Shown here: in pieces, positions 1-10,536 of the stretch
Layout: each line of letters begins with the position of its first letter
How positions within the stretch are numbered: position 1 is the first letter of the stretch
DNA from: Oikopleura dioica
Taxonomy: Eukaryota > Chordata > Appendicularia > Copelata > Oikopleuridae
Direction: 5' to 3'
Length of the DNA stretch: 64,000 bases
Assembly: GCA_907165135.1 (NCBI GenBank)
Contig: OU015569.1
Span: 6,324,001-6,388,000 of the forward strand
Position numbers and translations under genes: made by a program
Notes under the pieces: generated by a model
What the model was told of the DNA's origin: nothing
The model's database searches: none
Seen by the model: only the letters and a program-made list of their open reading frames with translations

Positions 1-88
1 ATTGAAGTTACAGGTTAGGGTCGCAAGATGGCATGTCGAGTTGTTGGACTGATCAAAGTCGATAAATCATACGGAGATGGTGATGGGA

Positions 89-2166
89 CTAGCAATTTTG
101 TTTGTTTATGCTGTTGATGTTTGAGATTGTTGTCGTGGATGTGTTCCGGTATTCTAACTTGAGTAACCTAAGCGGCGGCTGAACTCGGATCGACAAAAGT
201 GTCATTTTTATAATGAGATGATAAAATGCCAATAGTTTGAGATCCTTTCCTTCTCCCATGTCGACATAGTCGGCCGGGAAGAGTCCTTCAGTGCCATCTT
301 GTTTGCGCCCTTTGCACCAACCTTCTTCGTCTGGCTCGCCAAGAACGTAGATCATTTCTCCCTCTGTCAGCTCGAGCTCATCATCGTCCTGTTTGGTCCA
401 TGGATGTTTTACCATGGCCGTATATTCCCCGCCGGCTACAAAACGAGTCTCTATCAGTTCTTATATTTGCAAAAGACTCACTATCGGCTATTTGTACTTG
501 TGGCTCTGGTTCCGACTCGGGCTCGCTATCGTAGCCTGAAACAATTAAATACTCGCTGCGAAATTCAAACTTACTGGGACTCTTCTGCGGTGGAGGCGAG
601 TCGTACTGGGCAGACTGATTGTAAACGCCTTCTGTACCAGCTGCTACGTTTCCTGAAGCACTCGATCCAGACAATTTCTGTGCCTGCGCCAACTCATCGT
701 ACGGCTGATACTCCGGCCACACCATATTAACCGCGTTATTTGGCCCCATGGTGTTGTTGTATCTAAGGTATTCCTTGTTGATTGCAACACAAAAAAGAAC
801 ATTACATTTGGAGGTTTTGAGTGATGTCAATGGACTGCGCAGACTCTGCCACGCTTTCGAGGGTGTCTATAACATTGAATTTTTCTGATTCAGCGCCCTT
901 TTCTTTTGCCTTGAGTTCGAATACCATGTTTTCGTTCTTTTCAAGTCCCAGGGCCTCATTAAAATTGCCAATGAGCTCGCTAAATTCAGTCAGATTTTCT
1001 GGTATTTAGATTTGGCGGACCTGGTCTTTTGTAAACGCTGCTTTTCAAACTCCATGGCGGCTTCAAAGGCCTCATTCATTCTTCTCACATAATTGTCCTT
1101 TTCGTCAACTAGTTCTTGTGATGACGTCTTAAACATAATTCGAGTATTGTTCAAGATAATGTCAAGAAATTAACTTGTCATATTTAACTGTTTGGAAAAA
1201 CCGTTGCTTACCCTGTAATGCTGGTCTTTGGCCTGCAAATCCGCGGATTTTGTCTGCAAATCGTTTTCCAACTTCGCCGCCTTTTGGTCATTTTGTTCAA
1301 GTTTGGCTTGATCATGTTGTTGACGAGCAGTTTTCTCTGCTTGCGTCGCCTGATGAATTTATGTTTTCTGATGAGATGAGAAAATCAAAGTTTGCATGGT
1401 GTAATGATGGATTATCGGAATGTTGGCATACCTTGTAAAACTGGTCTCGCAGTTGAACATTCTTTTTGTACATCTTTTCCCATGAATCTTGAGCTTGTTT
1501 AAACTTTTTCGTTTGCTCTTTTTGGGCATTTGATGGCCCGAAAAAGGACTTTTTCCAAGTATCCTCCTTCCACGTCTTGGCTGGTTGGGAACATTTTTCA
1601 TTGATTTCAGCGGCGATCGCCCTCAAAATTTGTATCATTCATTATTTTTGACAATGATTTATTATGCACATATTTTTAAGCATGCAGCGGCTTTGATCGA
1701 ATTTTAATTATGCATTTTGGAAGTATTTAATCTTCTCTAAATTGTTTACAGTGCTTCGTAAATGCAAAGAAAATTTCCACAGGATTCTTTCCGTTTAAAA
1801 TACCTGTGATGAGCGGCGGCACAGCGAGCAATTTTGATCTGTTCCAGCATTACTTGCTTAACTGGATCGTATTCCACAATTTTGCTGATTTTAGCTTCAT
1901 GCGTGCTAGCATACTTTTCGAACTCCTTGGCAGTTTTCATCTGGAGCTTCTGCATGGCATCCATCATATTGAAAAGATGGCCGGCAGCTTTCATGCCATC
2001 ATCGATCTGTTTGGCGGCTGGATTGTGTCCGCCGATCTACGAAATCGTAAATAAAGCCAACTAGATTTCTGTAAAAAATTCTCATTTGATTTTTCTAGAA
2101 AAGCAATCATTTAAGAAAACGACTACTGTCTGCTGTGGCAACAGTGATGTCAGCTGATACTGACAT
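89..2166 (-). CDS. PACSIN/syndapin-like F-BAR and SH3 protein
   Basis: PACSINs bend membrane through an F-BAR dimer and recruit dynamin and N-WASP through a C-terminal SH3 domain during endocytosis. The probable start at 2166 reads MSVSADITVATADS, like the family N-terminus. The F-BAR helix follows (KQIDDGMKAAGHLF near 2000) and then an exon at 1312-1638 with the PACSIN-like spacing of W, K, G, AQ and W (KKFKQAQDSWEKMYKK). Next come a further F-BAR stretch at 800-1010 and the MGPNNAVNMVWPEYQPYDE segment near 720, matching the SGPGMPMNWPQFEEW region. The SH3 exon (about 415-250) carries DDDELELTEGE, EEGWCKGR and GLFPADYVDMG. It joins the previous exon through a 36-bp GT-AG intron near 430-465. 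Vertebrate PACSINs stop just after this point, whereas the frame here runs on to 89, so the last residues may be artefactual. The junction after the first exon is not clearly GT-AG. Family call firm, edges approximate. Confidence 0.85.
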
Positions 2167-2728
2167 ATCGTCGTGGATAAAAAAGTCACATCAGAACGTA
2201 TTCTTTAGAAATTATTTACACTATTACGAGTTATTTACATCGTAAAACGCCGGTTGTGTTTTTTCTTTCTTTGGCATCTTTGCATCCACCTATCTGCTCT
2301 CTGGGTTTGTGAATTCTAGTGGCCAGAAGACTCCTTGTTGTTGGCGGTGCAATTGGCGCTTTGAATCGGCGAGTGTCAGAAGTGCCCGTTATTTCTAAAC
2401 AAAACTTTCTTCTCTTCCTGATGAATGCGTAACTCGCGGCTTTTAGGTGTGTGCCTCGCTTTTTGTTGGGCACAAAAGCTAAAAGCGTTGCGCGAAATTC
2501 AAGTACTAACGAGTGGACGATCTACTAAATCCCGCACAGGAATGCTAACTTTCTTTTCTCTGTTTGCTTTGAAAAGAACATTTGGCCCATTCCAGACGCG
2601 CGGGAGTGCCACGCGGTTAGCTAACGCACTTACCAGAAATGGGTGTTTTTCTTTTTAAAAATTTCTCTCTGCCGATAACGGCTCTTTATGCAAACAGCAT
2701 ATATTAAGTCAATTTAGAGAAAAAGAAT
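2167..2728. other. Gap between PACSIN start and the next minus-strand gene
   Basis: About 560 bases hold only short open frames with no recognisable motif. They probably contain the PACSIN promoter and 5' leader and the 3' end of the small membrane-protein gene. Confidence 0.4.
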
Positions 2729-3046
2729 TTAAGAGAGGTGAATCGCAGTGTCAAGCCTTCTATTTGCCAACTCTTTCCGACTTGCCAAATTTTTCTGTTT
2801 GCCCAGAGCGTCATAACTGTACGCGTAGAATACTGCACCAGCAAAAATAGCTAACGGATTGTAGACTTGGACTGAGTTTTTATTTGCTAGGACGAAATTC
2901 CTATAATCTATTTTCTCATCTGCGCGCATGAGGCCGAATTCCCCTGTCAGTATTAATCGAAAGTAAACCCATCTGTACGATATCTGTAATCTTTCCAAGT
3001 TTTACAATGAAAATTATTTTGCTTTGTAAAAACTAACGTTATTCAT
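2729..3046 (-). CDS. Small single-pass membrane protein, family unknown
   Basis: I do not recognise the family. A three-codon first exon (ATGAATAAC, 3046-3038) is followed by a 44-bp GT-AG intron (GTTAGT to ACAG) and one exon running to the stop at 2729, giving about 88 residues. The middle holds one hydrophobic segment, NPLAIFAGAVFYAYSY, flanked by a charged N-terminal region and a basic tail (GKQKNLASRKELANRR). Size and charge would suit a small mitochondrial inner-membrane or ER protein, but that is inference. It shares orientation with PACSIN and the astacin gene, though the gaps are wider than in typical appendicularian operons. Confidence 0.5.
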
Positions 3047-3238
3047 CACTCAAAGTTGATTATCAACTGTTAATACGCAAATTAAATTCGCGGGAATAAT
3101 CATATTTTCAAATGTATTCACAAAAATGTACAGAGAGATATACAAAAGAACAGGGTCGCGGTCGGCTGGTGTTTTAGCAGGTGTTTATGTTTGTTGAGTT
3201 TTGGGCATATCGTGAAGACTTAATTTGTTCGAGCACTT

Positions 3239-6200
3239 CTAGCACTTGACCTTTATTGTCCGTTTTATCGTCTTGAGATTTCGTACTTGGCGCACTTTGC
3301 TTGGCTTCCTCTTCTCCGTAGCTCTTGCTGAACGCCTCCGAGTGCTGATTGCGGGAGCCCATGCACATTCCCCATTAGCGCTGCAGTCGCACATCATTCC
3401 TGAGTAAAATCGTAACATTTGTTTTTAAATTTGTCTTTTACCCTCCGCTAGAGCGGCCGGTTGTCGAGAGCAGTTCTCGAGCTGACATTTGGTTCCTACT
3501 TCGTAGAAAAGTCCATCTTTGAGAGGAGAGTTGCAAGTGACGTCTGGGAACTTTGCCGAGAAATAGTGTCTCGGATGCTCGCAATGAAACCGTCCTAAAC
3601 ATCGTTTTAAATCTCTTTGAATCTAAAGGTACTTACGAATGCAAAAAGCGTCGATGATCGGCACTTTCTTGATTCCCCATAAGCAGTTGCTTCCTTTACA
3701 AAAGCACTTTGTCTCGAGTCGTGATGAGAACGTTTGTTTCTTTCGTTGGTAATTAGCAGTTGAGCAGCGCCCATGACAGTTGGCGTTCTTTGTCCTTGAG
3801 CTGCACTTGGAAAAATCCGGAAGAATGTCTGATAAAGTTCTTTTATCATTCATAACGATGTGTATCGAAAATCAAACATAAAAAAATAATTGAAAGAACT
3901 TTCCTTCGTTAAATTGAGTAACTTGATCGAGAATATTTGGACATGCAGGTTTGCAGGAGCAATCATTCTGAATTCAATAAATTAGTTTCATAAAGAAGAA
4001 AGAACGAAAACCTCTTTATTATTCGTCCATTCTCCATCGATGCAATCGAAGCTCGCTTCTTTCTTGGTAGAAACACACATCGCTACCATATTTGATGGGC
4101 AGGAAATCTTACACGAGCTTCCCTCTGTAACGGTTTCTACAAGAATCTCTCTTTTAGAAATAGGAAAAATTATTATTATTGAGTTTCTTCTAAACCGTTG
4201 CTTTGTCCCCGTCGGTGCACGAGTATTTTGCGTTTCTATTCAGCCACATTGGTGGAATTGCAACTAGTTTTCCACACGTAGCAGCTCTTTTCTATAGACC
4301 GAGATAAGATCATTAAATCTAGCGCATTTTAACCTTGCAAAAACAAGCACTATTATGTGGGCGACTCCAGAGGCCGCCAAAACATTGCGCACTTTCAGCT
4401 CCATCTTTGTTACAAACAAGCTCGAAGTTTGTTGGATTGTTGCACGAGGCACTGCAGCTGCTCGCTGAACACGACCATTTGCCATCAGGAATTCGTGGAA
4501 GATCCGACAATTGACAGCTCTTTTTGGTTGTTGTTGTAGTCCTCGTGGTAGTTGTAGTCGCTGTAGTTGTTGATTCCTAGGTTTATTTAGTTAATTCAAA
4601 ACAAACTATCAATACGATCACCTTAAATATCGACGCTGCAAAAAAATTTGCGGTTTCCGAATCGACTTCGTCTTTGACGCTCGCTACTTTATCATCAATG
4701 CAGTTCAACGTCATTGTATCTTTTCCTCCTTTAGTCCAGCTATAATACCAAAAAAGAGCTTCATCAGGACACTGGCCGTCCCATTTGGCGTGATAGTAGA
4801 AGCTGGGCTGACCGAGGGTTTGCGCGAATCCCCAGTAGTGGAAAAATGAAAATAAATACTTACCGTCTGTTTCTGAATAGAAATAATCTTTGCCTTTATA
4901 CTGACCTGCTCGGGAATACGCATGTGTTCGCCCGTTCAGAGTTATCTCGAAGTTGGAACAGCATCCCCAGTCACAACTTTCTTCGTCAGACTCATCTTAA
5001 AATCATATTACTGCATCACGTTCCCTGGACAACGAAGATGATTATTATTACGAATTTTCATTGCGAGAACGTGTGTTTCCGCATTACAAGTCTTTTTAAA
5101 ATATTCAAGTAAAATCGGCTGAAACATTCCGCGGTCAAAGTAACTTCAAAGTCTTCTCTTTAGAGTTCGTTCATGGTCAATTTATGTGGACATACCTTCG
5201 CAGTCGATGATGCCATCGCAGAATCGGTGTTTGAAGACTTCTTGGCCATTTTTGCACTGGCGCATCTCGTGCCCGCAATGTTCTGGACAACCGTAAATGT
5301 GACAAACCTGTGAAATGTCCAGAGTCGATGGCCGATTTCGCTGTGCCCGAACCGCCTCTCCATTGTCCCTCCTCGTCATCGTCGGCTTCGATCCAGCTGC
5401 AAAATTCGCCGACGAGTAGTGCATGACGGATAGAAAATCGTATGGAGAGCCAGTATTTTCCCAGTCGCCGTCGCCGAGAATCTGGAAGTTCCATTTCTTC
5501 GTCGGTGCTATGTTTTCCCAGTGTACCTTAATATTGTTAGCTTCTTGTTTGAGCTCCTGATTGATAAATGAATCCTAAATGTTACCTCAATATGTTCATC
5601 TCTGTCAGGCCTATTTTGCTCATGATCAAATCCAAGTGCATGCAGAAATTCGTGTAGAGCCAGTCCTCTCGTGTGGCAAAGCGTGCCAAGAGAGATGTCC
5701 TGAGGATTGTCGCCAGTCATGCCTATGTAAGACCAACAGCCGTTTCCGTCTATGATTCTTATTTTTTCCTCGTACTGCTTGTCGAATCGGTCGACTTCTT
5801 CGATCTTGATACAGAAGTTGGTCTCTTTGTTGAACCACTCAACGTGCGAGGCGATTTCTTTTCGGATTTCTCGAGAGCCTAAAAAGAGCCTTTTAATTCT
5901 TTGATATTGCAATTTTGTATGTGTATGTAAGGACATCTTCGTTGGACTTCCGGGCTTACTGACTTAACGTCAACGGAACTGCTCATTATTATTTTAGATA
6001 TATCTACGAAAATTGACATTGAAATCACTAACTTCCGTGTAAATTTTACACTGTAAATATAGTTGAACGAGTTAGTTCATGAACTCGAACTACAACCGTC
6101 GAAATTTATTTTTGTTCCAAGCCTCAAGCTTTTGTTGTAGTAGAACAACCTCTTATCGCTTATACACTTGGTTATTATAAATAAGTTATTTAAAATAACC

Positions 6201-7045
6201 CTTCCGGATTGTTTGAAACGAACATGACCGCAACACAATTATCAATTTCGTAAACACTGCCACTTCAAAAACATGCATTTCTACTCGGATTTCTTACCAG
6301 GGAAACTAGCTGAAAAATAGAAGGGAACAATATATGAACCGTTCTTCTTATACTTCGTCCAACGACTTTTCACCATTTTCGAGTTGACGGCGACAATTGC
6401 CGCGCGATCTCCAACTCTGCGGCCGGTGGCTGCGCTGGTACTGATCGCAGCGCTAGTGCCTCCTGAGCGAGTTATACCAAACCGAGCCGCCACTTCTAAG
6501 TTCGTCGGCAACACTCGGTAAGATGGAATGTTATAACCAGCTTTACGCAGCGACTTTGCCTGGAAGCGAGAGAAAACGATGTCGTCGCCAATATGTTCGT
6601 CGTCGCTAGCAATTTATTTTAGAAAATCTTCAATTAGTGTTCGACTTACATTTTGATGGTTTCGACCTCACTGACATTGAACGTAGGTGTCATTTCGAAA
6701 GGACCCATGGCTAAAAGAGCGGTTTCAAGCGAGTGACAGATAATTGCTCGCTCAGAACTTAGATTCATAGATAGTCTAAGTTGTATTTGATTTTTACGGT
6801 CCATTACTAGCAATCAGTGACAAGGAAGTGATTAATGAGCGGTTAGAAGGCATATATGCGATTTATTAAGGAATTAAAATGTTCAATCTCCGTGAAACTC
6901 GTTAACTATTTACCGACTGGGTTGAACTGAACTTCAGACGCAGGGTCGAAAACGACGAATTCGAACTCGATCTCGCGAACAGGACTTTCTTGGGCAGACA
7001 GGGAGGGGGTCTGCTCGATCTCTCCGGGCATCAAATTGAACATCA
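3239..7045 (-). CDS. Secreted astacin metalloprotease with LDLa and cysteine-rich modules
   Basis: A zinc endopeptidase of the astacin (M12A) family. The mature N-terminus (SRWTKYKKNGSYIVPFYF) lies in the exon at 6281-6600 after an RR pair that could be a processing site. The catalytic exon at 5590-5880 has the complete zinc signature HEFLHALGFDHEQNRPDRD, preceded by GCWSYIG. The Met-turn SVMHYSS and the family ending DISQVCHIYGC follow at 5180-5500. An LDL receptor class A repeat comes next (FCDGIIDCE spliced to DESDEESC, about 5230-4990). After it are a domain rich in Cys, Tyr and Trp (about 4990-4640), a threonine-rich linker (about 4570-4530) and several sushi-like modules ending C-x2-G-x-W (4500-3240). 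The prodomain is built from short exons upstream (near 6680 and 6911-7045). I saw no signal peptide, so another 5' exon probably exists. The last exon is open in two frames; I chose the cysteine-containing frame with stop at 3239, while the other stops at 3174. Confidence 0.85.
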
Positions 7046-8359
7046 TCTGATGCTTTTATTGGGATAACTATTTTAAAGATATCGACTTGAAATTTGAGAG
7101 CTAATAAAAGATTGCCGCCTGGCCAGTCCCTTTCGCAAAAGTTCAAACATAATAGACTCGCCGATTGTAATGGGGAAATAATGGCTTCTCATGATCTCAT
7201 TGGATTTCTTGAGTTCCAGATTTTGGAAGGCCAGTCGTGTTTAAGGGCGCCTTCTAACGAGCAAGAAGTAGGTTGTTATCCGAGCCTGTAAGTCGAAGGT
7301 GTCTTTGTTTTGATCAACGTCGGCTTGAACGCATTTCATTGGCGTGTATCTTCGTCGTGGCATCCAGCGGCATCTGTCGCGCGGAACGTCCCCCGCCGCT
7401 CTAAAATGCAAAGGTCACATGTGAGGTCATTCGGGGTCACTCCGCTCGATATCATGGTGCTAATAGAGAAGCCCCTATTATGCGCCCGCTTTTTAGCTAT
7501 TTCCGCCAATAAAACGGTATTTAACCGAGTACCAAAAATCTTTTTATAAAGCTGACAAAAAAGGTTAACAAAATGCGATAAGAACTTTCCAAGTTCAAAA
7601 AAGTCCGATCAACTTTTTGAGAAAAAACAGAGTGATAGAAATGACTAAGTAATGGCACAGCGGGTGACGCTAGACGATAACCTCTTATCGCTAATTAAGC
7701 CTGTTCTAGATGAGTTTGAACGGGAATTCAGAGTTTCTTTGGCTGTCCAAGTTTGGAGACACGTGGACTGTTCATTACAAATTCACATTCAATGGCTCAT
7801 CTAATTGACTTCATTAAACCAAATAAATTACCTATAGCAGCTGCAGACGATTTCCGGATCAGTTGGCCGCATGTTTTTCGGACAAGAAACTAAAAAGAAG
7901 GTCAAATTCCATCACCAGATCTACTCGCTGCGTCTAATTTTTGGACAGATACTGTTTTAATATAAATATGCGTTATTTTGGGTGTATGATATCTTCACGT
8001 TCCATTTGAGCATTCGCGCGAAATTATCTTTCAGAGAGCCTCATTGATAAGGACTTTTGAAGGGCGCAAGTAAAAGAAAGAAATCAACTGATTAGGACCA
8101 GCCTTTTAAATTTCGGGAGTAAATTTCGAACAGCGATGAATATTATCTAGCTTGTACAGCCTGTAACAGCAAACGTGCGCTGTGAATTTGAGGCGCGAAT
8201 TAGATTGATCAAACGAGATTATCCGTTCATTACTTCCGTCTACGATCATGTTTACTGGCTTGCCCTTGGCACGAAGAGATAGGTGAACTTGGATCGGGTT
8301 CCATTCTCAACTTACGCCTTTTCTACTCCTTGTAGATTAGCTTCCATAACACCTTATTC
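7046..8359. other. Gap upstream of the astacin gene
   Basis: No gene recognised. It may contain the missing signal-peptide exon of the astacin gene; short minus-strand frames at 7050-7400 were considered, but none could be joined convincingly. Confidence 0.35.
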
Positions 8360-9043
8360 TAACATACCCCACCCCCAAATTTTCGCGCATTCCTCGGTGC
8401 ATTTTCCGTAATTTACTCTTCCTGATTTGTTCAAAACCCCCCAAATTTACGCCGCTTTACTTTTCCGCGCGCCTCAAAATTTCCTCTCCTAACTTTTCCG
8501 CGTGCGCCCTAATTTACGCTCGCGGCGCTAATTGGCTTCGTCGGTTACTTTTCTGAGTGCGCAAAAGTCTTGTTTTGCTCGCTCCGGGCAAAGAAAGGAT
8601 GATCTTTTATAAAAAGCCAGACTCCCTTATAGGGCAGCCCTATCTTATGTTATCTTTGATAAAATTATTGCTTATTGTTACAGTGAAGTTTATAAATATT
8701 TGATAGAACGTTATGCTAGTGCGATAGATGAAAATTTTTATGTGTCCAAGCCACGAAAAATTTCCAATTCTAGCGCCTCGAGTACCTGAAAAAGACTGAA
8801 ATCCTTTGGTTAGATTTGACGCTATGATTGCATAACGCGCCCGTTAATGAATCATTAGCGTTGACGAGCATTTCAGCGGGTCGCGAGTAAATTTGGGCGC
8901 ACGCGGAAAAGTTAGGAGAAGAAATTTGGAAACGCGGGGAAACGCGAGGAAGCGTAAATTTCGGGTGTTTCGGAAAAGTTAGGAAACGTAAACTTGGGCG
9001 AAATACCACGAATTGCGCGGAAATTTAGGGGGGGGGTATGTTA
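8360..9043. mobile_element. Foldback/MITE-like element with about 160-bp terminal inverted repeats
   Basis: The left end begins TAACATACCCC and the right end is its inverted copy GGGGTATGTTA. The arms, about 8360-8521 and 8880-9043, are imperfect inverted copies. Both contain CTCCTAACTTTTCCGCG followed by TGCGCCC and repeated AAATTTACG units, so each arm is also internally repetitive. The roughly 360-bp centre carries no coding frame, so any movement would need an enzyme supplied elsewhere. I could not identify a clear target-site duplication. A long-TIR or foldback MITE is the simplest reading. Confidence 0.7.
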
Positions 9044-9933
9044 TCAAGATTATAGAGAGCGCCCTTACAATAATGTTGAGCTTTTGGAAGAAAAACATAC
9101 CTCTGCATTTTGTTTTGTCTGGATAAAGTGAACTCTCGGTTTGCTCAGCGTCGCAAATAAAAGACATGGAGTTTCTTGTCTCATAGCTCCGCAAAAGCTT
9201 CGTCGAGCTTTCTTGTTCTCCCCAGTCGAGTCTATTTCGGCTTTTCTATTACAGCTCTTTTTAAAATATTCCGTAGATCTAATCTATTCATAGCAATATA
9301 AAAGCCACGCCTGTACCATTCTTCAGGAAGATTACAACCTGCGTTCGATCTGTCTGTGATGCGACTCTCTGCGAAGGCTATGCAGAGCAGTAGCTGCCAC
9401 ATCATAAACAAAAGGACTTCTCCAGTTTAATCGGCAATCTCTCTGTCTTCTGGATCTGGTTATTCGGATTATTTACTGTCACTGATGAGGTTCAGTAATA
9501 TCTCCTCTCCTTTCTCGATGGAAGAAAACCCTCTGCAAAAAATATCGAAGAGCGCGGAGGAAGAGCGTGACAGTCGCGCCACTCTGATGGCGCCAACGAG
9601 CCCCGCGCGCCTTCCCGATTTCACGATTTCATTTTAACGCGATCAGCTGGTAATATTAAAATACTATCTCGTAAAAATGAGCATTGCCTAACGTTAGAAC
9701 TATCCTAAATGAGATCAATTTAGACGCGTATCGAATAGTTCACTTTAGAATCTCTCCTCTAGACGACGATTATCGAGTCCCAATTCTTTTTCCCAACGAA
9801 AAGTGTAAATTCTCGTAATTTTGTTTATTTATTGTTATTTCTCATAATTTATTATAGTTGGAGATTTGCACCTTGCAGTTTCAAAATAGCTCTTCTATGT
9901 CGGGAGTTGCTGTTGCTGCGAATTCTGTCACCT
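9044..9933. other. Gap between foldback element and PLAT gene
   Basis: Nothing recognised in about 890 bases; no long frame and no family motif. Confidence 0.35.
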
Positions 9934-10536
9934 TTACATCATTGAACTGATCTCCGGAGTCGAAAAAGCTTTCGGAAGTTTAATTTTTTTCTTTATCTTT
10001 TTCACTCTTGGCTTGAACAAATACTTGCGCATTTTTCCACCACCAGTTGTATCAATCTGAACAGAATGGACTCTCCAGTCATCGCGCCCGTTCTTTTTCA
10101 AACGAACTGCATTTATTGTTCCTAAAATCTTTTCATTATCTGCGTGTTACAGCTTATTATTACTAATGAGTCAAATTATATTGATGGATTAGGTACCTAA
10201 GTCCGTGAAATAAAGCTTGAACTTGTCAGTATTGCCTCTCTCGAAGTCGTTTTTGTAGGGATTGTCTAGCTTCGTCCATCCGGTCTGAACATCCGCCTAA
10301 CTCGCGAAGTGTAAATACGAATTACCTGTGCTGACTCGCCAATAATATCGATAAAAACATCATCGTCGGTGCCGGAGAAGATCTTGGTCGAGGTTCGTAC
10401 TGAATGGTTAAATTTGTACCGCTCATCAGTTGAAGGATGATCTCATTAGGAGTTTAGAAAAATGTGAGAAGTGAACTCGAATATTTCTCTCAGGCGTGGT
10501 ATCGTTACCGTGAATGGTGAATTCATGAAAAGACAT
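9934..10536 (-). CDS. Small PLAT-domain protein
   Basis: Four exons (10536-10509, 10399-10326, 10296-10197, 10131-9934) join in frame with GT-AG introns. They give about 130 residues consisting of one PLAT (polycystin-1, lipoxygenase, alpha-toxin) domain and a basic tail. Landmarks are FTIHVRTSTKIFSGTDDDVF (the V-x-T ... GTD-x-D-V-F/Y-I core), FERGNTDKFKLYFTDLG, and TINAVRL with DDWRVHSVQI. PLAT beta-sandwiches bind lipids or protein partners, often at membranes. The tail (KPRVKKIKKKIKLPK) is strongly basic, which would suit an acidic membrane surface; that is inference. No signal peptide is seen, so either a 5' exon is missing or the protein is cytosolic. Confidence 0.75.

Noticed and set aside
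3174-3238. Extension of the astacin gene to a stop at 3174
   Set aside because: That frame opens only after an in-frame stop near 3369. The alternative frame preserves the cysteine pattern and stops at 3239.
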